From positions 62,001-126,000 of the forward strand of contig JAFBJZ010000615.1 in assembly GCA_016785225.1 (NCBI GenBank): DNA of 64,000 nt. The letters run 5' to 3'. The position numbers were made by a program, and so were the translations under genes. This DNA comes from Psettodes erumei (Eukaryota > Chordata > Actinopteri > Pleuronectiformes > Psettodidae). Below the pieces are notes generated by a model. The model ran no database searches, was not told the DNA's origin, and saw nothing but the letters and a program-made list of their open reading frames with translations. Within the stretch, counting starts at the first letter, position 1. The number at the start of each line of letters is the position of its first letter. This document shows positions 1-10,937 of this stretch, piece after piece.

Positions 1-1585
1 TGTTTCACCCTTTCGCGCAACCCCCTTCCTCCCTTCGAAATCATTTGTTTGTTTTTTTAGTATAAACCTCCCCGTCAAACTTCTGAATGCGCGTTGGGAA
101 GTGATTTTTTTTCAAACAGATATGTTATACACATCCTCAGGCCACAAGTCGTATCACAGAGCGTAAAACAAAGCTGAATTGGACGTGCCCAGCTGGCGAG
201 GGACCCAAAAAAAACTTCCCCCTTTGCTTTCCACACCCAGGAGGTTCTTAAAGGGGGCGCAGCACAGTTTAGAGGAAGTATGTTATAACAATACTGCTTT
301 CAAGTGCTATCGGAAATTTTGACACTTCGGACTGAAACGAAACAAAATGGTAATAACGACCCCGACCCGCATACGGTAAAGATACATGTGAAGAGACAGA
401 ATATCACTAGACAAAATTCTTCAGTAATCTTAAAATATTTTTGGTTTAAATTATCCCCAGGGCTTTAGAAAGTAATCAAATGATATACAGAGGAAAGCAC
501 ATTTTACACCCAAAAGATATATGGAACAACTGCAGGGTTGGGTTGCCATGGGACATATTATTTGAAGAGATCGCAATTGTTGCAGAGTTTGATCTGATCT
601 GATCAAAAATTACTAATACAGGTTATTTCTGACCATTTATGGTACATTACTTGAACATAACACGAGAACCATGTGATTATTTCACAGCGAGACAGGAGGA
701 CACACCTGTAAGTGACTGGGTGTGTTACCGCATTCAAGTGTGATGACCTGACTTTGTTGCACAGTCAGCTTCACGAGTCTTAGTGTTTAGAACCACTGAA
801 GCGTCTCTCACGGCACAACCACAGCAAACCTGTCAGGGTGGCAAATATTCTGTCCAAACACAATAACACGATACAACTCACAGTCATCATGTAGCCATCA
901 TATGTTTGGATGACCACACCGATCTACAGATCTCCTGAGAGGCCTGAGATGTTGCGTTCAAGGATTGTAGAGTTGGATCACCGGACCAATTTGCTTCTGG
1001 TGTAATTTAACTCTAAACATAAGGTGTTGACTGAAGTCACTGCTGAGTCAGTCATCACTCCCATGTTGTAATAACTGCGACTGACCTCCAGATGTCACCC
1101 TTCAGACTCAACCGAGGCAGTGGACAACAGTTAGCCCACAAACACACACTTTGAGGCGTTATGGCTCAATCCACTGATTGCAAGTATACGGAAGTCAGCT
1201 TGTGAGTATGCGCAAGGTCAAGGCAACCATCGCCAGTTTGCTTGATCATTTTATCAGAGGAGGCTTTGTCCATGTACATGTGAAAAAATGGAGTCCACTG
1301 CTTGGGTTAAAGCTTCTCTTCAGTATCAAGACCAGGGGTGTTAGAGAGAGATAATAGATAGTAAGTCATCTTGGCATCCCACAGGAATGTTAACACATTA
1401 TTGTATGTCTTTAGTAACCCCAACCCCTCTGAGGGTCAACAGTAGCAATTACATCAACAATACGGTCATGATGTGCGGTGTAACGAGTTATTGACCATAT
1501 GTGAAACTGATTCTAAATGTTGATCTGAGACCAAATGCCACTAACAATGGAGATGGTGGTGTCCAGGGTACCATAAAGCAAGATT

Positions 1586-1612
1586 ACACACACACACACA
1601 CACACACACACA
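1586..1612. repeat. (AC)n microsatellite
   Basis: Uninterrupted AC dinucleotide tract of about 13 units, seen directly. Confidence 0.95.
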
Positions 1613-1796
1613 ACACGGAGGGTGTTGCATTGATTTCTACTCATTTCCTGGAGCCTTTTCTAAATTACACATTGAGGCTGTCCCTTTTTTTTGCAACGCA
1701 GAAGAAATTATTTTACTTATTAGTCTCAAATTTGAACTGGGGTTCAAAATGTTCAAAATATTCTGTCTCTCATATCCCCATTGGTATGTTTTCAGA

Positions 1797-1870
1797 AAGC
1801 AACGCTATGCTGCACTCTTTGTAGATCTGTTCAAGGCATTTGACTCTGCTGATCATAATGTTCTCTTCAG
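1797..1870 (+). mobile_element. LINE reverse-transcriptase relic
   Basis: One frame reads ALFVDLFKAFDSADHNVL. This matches the conserved block of L2/CR1-like LINE reverse transcriptases (typically AIFIDLSKAFDTVDH), which carries the first catalytic aspartate. The frame loses similarity soon after and stops by 1952, so only a small inactive fragment remains. Flanking sequence on both sides may belong to the same copy but is too diverged for me to recognise. Confidence 0.6.
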
Positions 1871-4696
1871 ATCAAGCCCCCTGATTGCAGTGTCCCTTTT
1901 TATGACTTCATTTTGTCTTGTCTTGTCTCTTGAGCTCAGTGTGACTTATTGATTAAATATGGCTCACTCAAAGAGGGGATTAAAAGAAATGGCCAGAAAT
2001 CTTCTTGTGATCTCTCAAAAGTTATTTCATCTGTTTGATAAGCAAGACTCAGAAAAAAAATTTGAACACCCCAGTGTTAGCAACAGTGGGCTGCTGAGGT
2101 CATTCAATCAGAAAACAAAACAAGCAATTAATGCCATTTAGCAGAAATATGTCAAACTGTGCTTGGTCCCATAGGGACAGAGTGTGCAGGTAGAATGAGT
2201 GGCTAAATATAAGGTGGGCGACAACAGTGTGGATGGTCTGAGTAGAAAAAGGAGATGAGAGATTATTATGATAATAAACCTCTTATCTTTAGATTTCATG
2301 GGGCATTCTTTGTTTTAGACCTTTATGTCTTACTCCATATTGCGTCAAAAACATCCTCCACATCCTCCACACCAGAACACAGCACAATAAGGACGACGGG
2401 ACTGACCGCAGCCCCCACACAGATTCCTCAGCTGGGCAGGAATTAAAACGTTTGATGTGAATTCTGAAGCTGTTTGTTTGGTCAGGGTAAATGGGGCTAT
2501 TGTATGCAAATACTGCGCATATGACCTCTCCAGTGCAGGGCAGTGGCTAGTGTGAGAGAAATCATTAGCAATGCAAAGTCATGGTGCGCTGATACTCTTG
2601 TTCACCGTCACAGATTGAGAAAAAGAAAATCTGCTAATGTCAACGTAAATGTTTCTGGATGTACTGTGTTCCAAACTGCAGCTGAAGGTAAGCGGATCTG
2701 ATTCCTCACTGTGTTACCACGGCTTGGAGCTGAAGAAATGCTGAATAGCTGGTTTTCGGTGTGTTCAGCCGGTTTATTCTGTGCTTATGGGAAGTTTATG
2801 CTTTACTGTTATGTCTTGAGTTGACAGTGTTTGACAGAGTTCGGGGCTTCAAAAGAGATAGAAGATAAACTGTGACTCTCCAGGGAGCTGGTCACAAAAT
2901 AGAGCTCGACAGTTCTCCTTGTCTGAACGTTCTCTAGTAAACATCCAGAAACTTTTAGTGTGCAAAACATTTTTCCTGTTAAGAAGCGGAGAGTAACACA
3001 GACCCCGTTACGGTGGGGCGCAGATGTCCAATTTGCAAGCTACCCCATGGTAACGGGCGAAAGCATGTCACATGATGCATGGTGCCAGACTTGAGTGTTG
3101 CGCTCATAAGTGGCCTGCCAGCTGCAGAGTTGGGGCAGAGAGGCTTCCTTCTTCTCTGGATTCACATCAATGCCAAACCAGCGGGTCAGCACTGTCCTCT
3201 ACACTGCCTCCTATGCCTCTTACTCCTCCTGCTGAGCCGGGTAACAATTCTGACATTTACACTGGGACTGGAAATGCAAACACATTGAAGACATGGGACA
3301 ACCAATGCTGGTGCAGAGGAGATCAAATTTTTGCATACTTTTTTTTACTTAAAACACATTTTTTTGTCTTGGAAAAGTAATAATTTACTAATTTGGTTGT
3401 AACAAACAGAAGTAGAAAAATGCTCTTACTTTGGTTAATTTTTAGTGCTAATTTGTTCTTTGTTTTATTTCTAATTCTCTTAAGTCTTTGGTCATCACCT
3501 GCTGACACTGATTTTTTCAACCAACAGTTCAAAACCCCAATAAATTAAATTTTATAGGAGAGAAAGCAAAGAAAATAAGCAAGGCTGCAATTAGTTAGAT
3601 ATTTTCGACATCAAATTTTTCTGTCGATTAACTAATGAATTGATCCTTTAATTGTTTCAGCTCTTTTATTTGATTTAAAATCCTTTTGAATTGGCTGTGA
3701 CAGCGGGACAGACTTACCTCGAGAATCATTAAAAGTACAGAGGGATTGTTTTTTTCAATTATTATCATTTTTTTCAAGTGCTTAAAGACAATGTTGCCTT
3801 CACAGATACGAGGGAATTTCATGAATGAGATGCTGCAGAGTCTGGGAGTTCTATTAAACAAAATGGAGAAGAAATGAATTATTTAGAATCTCAATTTACC
3901 ATGGAGTGTGCACACTACATAAAGTCATGGCAAACTGTCTCCATGGGAATTGTTACGATTAAGAGATCTTATTCTTAAAGAGATGATACTCTGTATATGG
4001 AAAAAACATGTGGGGTGGTCAGTCAGAGATGTAGCAGGCAAATTGCAAACTTCCTCATTATATTCCAGTTAAACTTTGGAACATGGGACACATGGCTGAT
4101 ATTAATATTGGAGGTGTAAAAAGGAAGCAACTACTTTTCTTCATATGTTCTCTTGTTTCTCCTCTTTGGATATGTGTAATAAAAGGACTGGAGATTGGTA
4201 ACATAAACCACTGCCAGAATCTGCCTGGCTGTGATAATTAGGCGACAGGTCTCTCCGGCTTTGCAGTGCCAGCTTTATCGGAATATCGAGGATTGTTCTC
4301 TGCCAGTGGAAGAGTCAGACAAAGCCTGATTTTGCTAAAAAGTTTTAAATGATAGACTTTGCTTTCTCTTTTAAAACTGCACTTGCAAGGATTAGTAATT
4401 ATTCAGGGAAGTTTTATGAAGTTTGGTTTTATTTCTGTAATTTATACAGAGAAAGACATAGCTGGAAAAAAATAGTCCAATTTTTATAGTGAAATTGTTG
4501 CACTTATCATTCATCTGTATTTCTTTATACACAGATTCTTTGAAATATAAATTTTTTCTTTCATCTGTTCTTTAATGACTGGACCAACATAAAACCCTCA
4601 AAAAGAAAGAAAAGAAAATAATAGTCACAGTTTTCTTTCACCTTTTGTCTCAGTGACATGTTTTTCCCACTTTCTCCATCAGACCCAGAACCAAAG

Positions 4697-5419
4697 ATGA
4701 ACTGGGCATCATTTTATGCCGTCATCAGCGGTGTGAACAGACACTCCACGGGCATCGGTCGCATCTGGCTGTCCGTCCTGTTTATTTTCCGCATCCTGGT
4801 CCTGGTGGTGGCAGCAGAGAGCGTGTGGGGTGACGAGAAGTCCGGCTTCACCTGCAACACGCAGCAGCCGGGCTGCAACAGCGTCTGCTACGATCACTTC
4901 TTCCCCATCTCTCACATCCGCCTGTGGGCGCTTCAGCTCATCCTGGTCTCCACTCCTGCCCTGCTGGTAGCCATGCACGTGGCCCACCGCCGCCACATCG
5001 ACAAGAGGCTCTACAGAATGTCAGGGAGGACCAACCCCAAAGACCTGGAGCAGATAAAGACCCAGAAGATGAAAATCACCGGGGCTCTGTGGTGGACGTA
5101 CGTCATCAGCCTGTTGTTCCGTATTGTCTTCGAGGTCACCTTTATGTACGTGTTTTACATGATCTACCCTGGTTACAAGATGATCCGGCTGGTGAAGTGT
5201 GACTCGTACCCCTGTCCCAACACGGTGGACTGCTTCGTGTCGAGGCCCACAGAGAAGACTGTCTTCACCGTGTTCATGCTGGCCGTGTCAGGGGTTTGTA
5301 TTCTGCTCAACATTGCAGAGGTGGTCTTCTTGGTGGGGAAGGCCTGCAGTAAGCATTTGCACGGTGCTGGAGACTCAAGTATGGGGGCCTGGATCCAACA
5401 AAAACTCTGCTCATACTAA
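4697..5419 (+). CDS. gjb1: Gap junction beta-1 connexin (Cx27.5/Cx32-like)
   Basis: Beta-type connexin of 240 residues, a four-pass membrane protein whose hexamers form gap-junction channels. It begins MNWASFYAVISGVNRHST and closely follows mammalian Cx32 through all four membrane segments. The first extracellular loop has the C-x6-C-x3-C pattern (CNTQQPGCNSVC) and the second has C-x4-C-x5-C (CDSYPCPNTVDC). I chose the ATG at 4697 because MNW is the family start; an in-frame ATG at 4658 would add 13 residues not seen in connexins. A splice acceptor (tctccatcag, ending 4682) lies just upstream, as expected for a single coding exon behind a non-coding exon. After the fourth membrane segment the tail is only about 25 residues and lacks the conserved Cx32 tail, which fits the size of fish Cx27.5. 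Confidence 0.93.
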   Translation: MNWASFYAVISGVNRHSTGIGRIWLSVLFIFRILVLVVAAESVWGDEKSGFTCNTQQPGCNSVCYDHFFPISHIRLWALQLILVSTPALLVAMHVAHRRHIDKRLYRMSGRTNPKDLEQIKTQKMKITGALWWTYVISLLFRIVFEVTFMYVFYMIYPGYKMIRLVKCDSYPCPNTVDCFVSRPTEKTVFTVFMLAVSGVCILLNIAEVVFLVGKACSKHLHGAGDSSMGAWIQQKLCSY

Positions 5420-8400
5420 CAAAACACACAGATTTCGCACCTGAACAAATGGATATATTAGAGTGACAGAAACAGTTTAACTGGGGAGTAAAATACATAC
5501 ACTGTACTGTCCATCACAGTTTTACATGGTGATAACTTATCCAGCGATCATAAACTCAGTGAACAAAACATGTGGTAAAGAGACCAGTATGGGATTTTCC
5601 AAACATTCCCACTGGAAACACAATATCTATCGGTAAGTTACAACTTGTGCCTTGAACCAAAACACTGTAAACAACTGCACTTAGAGTAACAATGAGCAAA
5701 GATAACATAATATTATAGCTTGATGTTTGGCCAAATAAGATAAATTCAGTAACATTTCACGAGACAATATTCCAGCTGACCACATTATAAGCTTTTGTTA
5801 TTGTTTTTTGGTGTTTTATGGAGATGAATATTTAATTGTCTTGGAATGAAAATCAAAAATGAAGAGGGTGTTTTAAAATCATCAGATTGTCTGAAAATAC
5901 AATGTACATCATTATTTCTGATGTTTTGATTTAGAATAATATACTGTTTACATCAAATATGATCACAAATGGCATGCTTTGTCTAAATCACCATGAAGTG
6001 AATCTAATGGAGTTGGGATTTTATGTCTTTTCTTCAGCTGTTACCAGTGAGATTTTATACTAATACATGGACTGCATTTCATAAATGTTAGATGATACAG
6101 TGTTTAACACAGATTCTTCACTTTGGTGGTTAAATGGCTCCTTCAGCAACAAAACAATAACTTGAGAAAAAAAATACTTGAACAGCAAACTTTCTTTCAT
6201 GAAGTTTACTACTGATTTCTTAACATGATATTTAAATTCATACATTTTGAAGCTGGATGTTTGTGTGTTGTCAATACACAGAAGGATAAAATCAACCAGA
6301 GTTTGTGTAATTGTGCACTTTTCCGCTAGACTCCCTCATGAATTAATCCAATTGGAGCGCGGCATTTCTGATGTATTATTGATAGGACTTCAGGGCTGTT
6401 ATTATCTCCATGTAGCACCATAAATCACCAGAGAGCAGCAGTTATCTGTAAGAGTAAATTAAGTTGTAGCCATAGCGGTGCCACTTCTTCATTTTTCACA
6501 GCTGTCAGCAGTATGACTGGGAGAAGAACAGAAAATGTGAATGAAACACCATCACACATTCAGTGGCACCGTCACCATCTTTAGAAGTGAGATCCTGTGA
6601 GCCGTGTTGCCATCTGTGGGGAGACGTCTCAGGCTGATTAAGTTCTGCGTCTGAAGGCCAGAGTGCAGGATTTTGGGGTTATCAATAGCCCTGCCGTGTA
6701 AGGGGTGAGCGTGTGGGTGACAATGGTTGACCCAGGGGACAGCTGGGCCTGCCATGGCCGAGCAAGAGGGCGTTTCTCTTTTTGTGGAGCGCGTCGACAC
6801 ACACCGACTATAGAGCTCCGATTGAGCATAATAGCAGCGCTGTGCCAAATAGCAAATTCCTCCAATCCGTTTCCTTTTCGTGATCAGTGTAAGTGGTGAC
6901 TATGTGTGACCAAAGTTCAATTTTATTATGGAGCATTTTAGTCCTGCCTACAGGGTTTGTAAAAAGTCATCATGGGGCGCCTGAGTTTGATCTTTTTTTT
7001 TACATATATAAACGATTTATTATTGCGCTGTTAGGAAAGTCAGCTACAACTAATGCTCCATAAAAAGCCCTCAATTAAAAATGTGAGCAGCAAAACGTAT
7101 TTAAAGAATGACTTTGATCAGTGTATATATATTATTTTAACATTATTACTCATTTGTTTAACATGTATATGTAATCAGCATTTAATGTTGTCAAGATAGG
7201 GCTAATTATAATGATATATTTCTGAAGGATTTAAAAGTAATTCATGACTATAGCTGTCCTATAAATGCAGTGAATTAAAATGTACAATATTTCTCCCAAA
7301 ACATTATAAAATAGGAACACTTGTTCTTGAGTACAATACCTACATAAATGTATCACTTTATATTCAGCACTGGAAATATTAGGAGAACTCTCTTCCATAA
7401 AAACAACAATATCAAAATGTAAAACTACTAAATTGCAAGTAGCCCTGAATTCAAACGTTTACTTGAATGAAAGTTACTTCAGTTAGAGAACAGTAGAAAA
7501 GTAGAAAACAAGTACTTCATAAGTGTACATTAGTAAAGTTGAGTACTTAAATACTTTCCGACACGGTCTGGGCCATAGCAGCGTTGTAAATGAAGCATTT
7601 AATTAAATAACACGGAGTATAAACAATGGGACTTGGTTTGTGCATCTTTCTCTGTATGTGTTAGCACCATGGACGAGTAGAATGCCTGCGACACTCAACA
7701 AGCAGGAGCCCTGATTGCAGCACTGAGGGAAGGCTCTGCCATGTCTGAATGCTGTCAAGGGTCAGATCACCATGAGAGTGACAACAAAGCCACTCCCTTC
7801 ACCGTGAATTATATTTAGCGCACACCGACATGGCAGACTAACCGACACCCTCACTGGACTCCTCAGCTGCCACTCAGCCGAACAGAAACACCTCTTACGC
7901 CAGAGGTTTTATACTTTTCTACGCGCAGGGATGTTTTCAATCTGTGCTTGCACCAAGACCAGACAGGGAGTTAGTTGTGATGACTTTTTGAACACTGGGC
8001 ATTGATCAGGTCAGAGTGGGAGGGCAGCAGGCGGGATCACAGAGCCTCCAGTGAAAACTATCTCAAACAAGTTTATCTTGGTGCCGTGCAGTTTCCTCAG
8101 TGGTTTAGGAGAACGTGGCCTCCCTGTGAACTGAAGAGGCTCGGTCACCAAGTGAATCTGGATCAGCGCTGCTGCAGGAGATGAACATTATCAGGTATGT
8201 CTTTCTTAATGAGGATACAAAGGATAAGCATTTCAAAAATAGTTCATCGTGTGGTTATCACGAAACTTTTATATACTATATCTTAGTCTTATCTTATATT
8301 GTAAAGTTATTGATGAAATCCAGGCCCAGTGTGTTTAGAACAGTTACTACTTTGTAAAAAGTGTTGTGGGATCCTTTCTTTCCTGGTTGACAACCCTACA

Positions 8401-9438
8401 TTTGAAACAGGTGCTCAGATTCTCTTTCTACTTCTGATGACTGAGCCCTATTTCTAACAGACAAGTATTATTTTCTGAGCAAATGTTTTTGATAAACCAT
8501 TACCATAATATTTCCCAAAAATTTAAGATAGAAACCAAATTCTGGAGTTGGGGAACACTTTTAGGTACTGTGTCACAAGACCTATGCTGAGGTTAAGCGT
8601 TTCCCCTGCTTGCTCCGGGGGGTTTCTCTCACACAGTCAGCAGTGTCCTGGACCGTTTTATCAGCACACAATGGATAAAACACAACCTTTAAGAATACAA
8701 ACAGTGAACTCATGTTCAGTAAATGTTCCTATTGCTGAGTGACCTCTGGCTTTTCTGAAGTACAGTAGCCTTTGGGTGTAGGGCATCTGGAACATTATGC
8801 TACTAGGAATGTCATGGGTAAATGGCACTGGATCTGGACCATTCTGACCTAATTTGTTTGTTGGATTAAATGCGATTACAATTCGCAGATTGTCAATTCA
8901 AATTTTATGAATCGGATCATTTATTAATTCACTCTTGACACACACACACGTAATACGTGGGTATTCTGCATACATAACAGGCATAAAACCGAAGATACTG
9001 TGACGGGTATCAAATTATTTAACCTTGCTCTGAAATTTTTCTTTTAAGTTACCATAATCATTTTTTTACCATAACAATAGCTGAAGTGACTATGTGGTGT
9101 AAGGTTTAAGGTTTTGAATTTAGTTGAAAGTAGACACAGTCAAGTCAATTATAGTTTTTGGAGGACGCAATGGTAAAAGGGATGCAATTGATGATGGTGA
9201 AGATGGAGATGAATGGAACCTGTAGGGTAGGAACGAGCTTTGGGGAATGGAGGTGGTTTGTGGAGATGCTGGAGGCAGAGGAGGGAACAGTTGTATAGCT
9301 GGAGCTGGCTGGAGGTCCTTGGTACAAAGAAAAGCAGCTTAGGTGCCAAACATTACACAATGGAAGCAATGACAAACAACAAGAGAGAAAAACTGTCTCT
9401 GATGGGTTAACACCTTACATTTTTCCTTGTTTTTACAG
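5420..9438. other. Intergenic DNA between the two connexins
   Basis: AT-rich non-coding DNA. It should hold the 3' UTR of gjb1 and the promoter and 5' exon of the alpha connexin. I see no further protein gene and no clear transposon. Confidence 0.6.
7908..8194 (+). promoter_or_regulatory. Possible promoter and 5' non-coding exon of the alpha connexin
   Basis: A TATA-like sequence (tttatact, 7908-7915) is followed about 280 bases later by a strong splice-donor consensus (CAG then GTATGT, GT at 8195-8196). The next good acceptor ends at 9438, directly before the coding exon of the alpha connexin. This matches the usual two-exon connexin gene. The transcription start is not determined, and the assignment is an inference from position. 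Confidence 0.3.
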
Positions 9439-9491
9439 GCATATCTCCTGGTTTTGTCAATAAAGCTGTGAGTCAATATTTGTGAGCTAGT

Positions 9492-10562
9492 ATGGGGGAT
9501 TGGAACTTGTTGGGGAAGCTGCTGGAGAGTGCCCAGGAACACTCCACCGTTGTGGGCAAAGTCTGGCTGACAGTGTTGTTCATCTTTCGCATCCTGGTGC
9601 TGGGAGCCGCAGCTGAGAAGGTGTGGGGCGACGAGCAGTCCGGCTTCACCTGTGACACCAAGCAGCCCGGTTGTCAGAACGTCTGCTATGACAAGACCTT
9701 CCCCATTTCTCACATCCGCTTCTGGGTGATGCAAATCATCTTTGTCTCCACCCCAACTCTCATTTATTTGGGCCACATCCTTCACCTGGTCCGCATGGAG
9801 GAAAAGGAGAAGCAGAAAGAGAAGGACCTCGCCATCCAGAATGAAAAGGAGCAACAGTTACTCGGCAACAAGCCCAAGAAGGCCTCAGTCAAAGACAACC
9901 AGGGCCACGTGCGTTTGAAAGGCGCACTGCTACGAACCTACGTCTTCAACATTATTTTCAAGACCCTGTTCGAAGTGGCCTTTATTGTGGCTCAGTACTT
10001 CCTGTATGGCTTTGAGCTCAAGCCAATGTACACCTGCGACCGTTGGCCTTGCCCTAACATGGTGAACTGCTACATTTCCCGACCCACTGAGAAGACAGTC
10101 TTCATCCTCTTCATGCTGGCAGTGGCCTGCATCTCACTGCTGCTCAACCTGGTGGAAATGTACCATCTCGGTTTCACAAAGTGCCACCAGGGGCTCCGTT
10201 ACAGACGATCGCGGGCTGCAATCGAGGCCTCGAAGCATCTAACTGAGGCTGTTATGCCCTTTGTACCGAGCTACAGCTACTATCCTGGTCATCCTAATGT
10301 GCCCGAGCCTTTCCCTGCAGACTCAAAGTACAGCATGGCAGAGCCAAACTCTGCTTACAGCCCCTACAATAGCAAAGTCGTTTACAAGCAGAACAGGGAC
10401 AATATGGCCGTGGAGAGGAAAGGTAAATCAGAGGGAGATGATGGGAAGGAGAGGAAAACTTCCAGCCCTGCTTATGAGGTGCCCGTTGAGAATCAGCGTC
10501 GAAACAGCCAGTCGAGTAAGCACAGCAACAACAAGAGCAGGTTGGATGACCTGAAGATCTAG
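9492..10562 (+). CDS. Alpha connexin (GJA3/GJA5-like; possibly fish Cx39.9)
   Basis: Alpha-type connexin of 356 residues in a single coding exon. It begins MGDWNLLGKLLESAQEHST. The extracellular loops carry the canonical cysteines (CDTKQPGCQNVC and CDRWPCPNMVNC). The cytoplasmic loop is charged, with runs such as RMEEKEKQKEKD. The C-terminal tail is about 130 residues, rich in Ser, Tyr and Pro, and ends SRLDDLKI, equivalent to the PDZ-binding ends of Cx43 (DDLEI) and Cx40 (DDLSV). A pyrimidine-rich acceptor ends at 9438. The core is nearest to mammalian Cx46 (GJA3) and Cx40 (GJA5) from memory, but the tail matches neither well. A length near 40 kDa suggests fish Cx39.9 (gja2) or Cx39.4. I leave the symbol blank because a tree is needed. 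Confidence 0.92.
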   Translation: MGDWNLLGKLLESAQEHSTVVGKVWLTVLFIFRILVLGAAAEKVWGDEQSGFTCDTKQPGCQNVCYDKTFPISHIRFWVMQIIFVSTPTLIYLGHILHLVRMEEKEKQKEKDLAIQNEKEQQLLGNKPKKASVKDNQGHVRLKGALLRTYVFNIIFKTLFEVAFIVAQYFLYGFELKPMYTCDRWPCPNMVNCYISRPTEKTVFILFMLAVACISLLLNLVEMYHLGFTKCHQGLRYRRSRAAIEASKHLTEAVMPFVPSYSYYPGHPNVPEPFPADSKYSMAEPNSAYSPYNSKVVYKQNRDNMAVERKGKSEGDDGKERKTSSPAYEVPVENQRRNSQSSKHSNNKSRLDDLKI

Positions 10563-10931
10563 GGAACCTCCGGTATTTCTATCCAAGACTCAGGAACAAC
10601 ATGCAGTAGCCTGTAAAAGTATTTTGCAGGAGTATGGAAATCCATTACAGGCAAAACTACTGAGTGAACACAAACTATAAACACAAAATAGCTACTTTTG
10701 CAGTTAAAGATCTGAATGCACATAGGGAGAGCTTTGTGAACCTAGAAAAATTATCGCATGCATTTTTGAGAACTCTTGAGTTCAAAGGACTTTTTAATGA
10801 GAGTAACCCACAGGCATCAGAAGGAAATATCTATAAAAGGCTCTTATGGTCATATCTTTTTCATGGGCAAACCAAGAGAGCAAGTAGCAGGATGTTACTT
10901 TAAAGGTTTGGGTGTAATCAGGTGATGTTCA

Positions 10932-10937
10932 AATAAA
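10932..10937 (+). terminator. Candidate polyadenylation signal of the alpha connexin
   Basis: AATAAA lies 370 bases after the stop codon on the coding strand. It is the first canonical hexamer I see downstream, but use is unproven. Confidence 0.4.

Larger units (their letters stand above)
1..4680. other. Intergenic DNA upstream of gjb1
   Basis: I see no complete gene here. The sequence is AT-rich and holds one short CA repeat (about 1586-1612) and one LINE relic (about 1797-1870). A good splice-donor consensus (AAG then GTAAGC, GT at 2688-2689) could end a 5' non-coding exon of the connexin gene that starts at 4697. Connexin genes usually carry such an exon upstream of a single coding exon, but nothing here proves it. 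Confidence 0.6.

Noticed and set aside
4709..4996. 95-codon antisense frame inside gjb1
   Set aside because: Shadow of the connexin coding sequence. The antisense frame over the alpha connexin (9339-9854) is rejected for the same reason.
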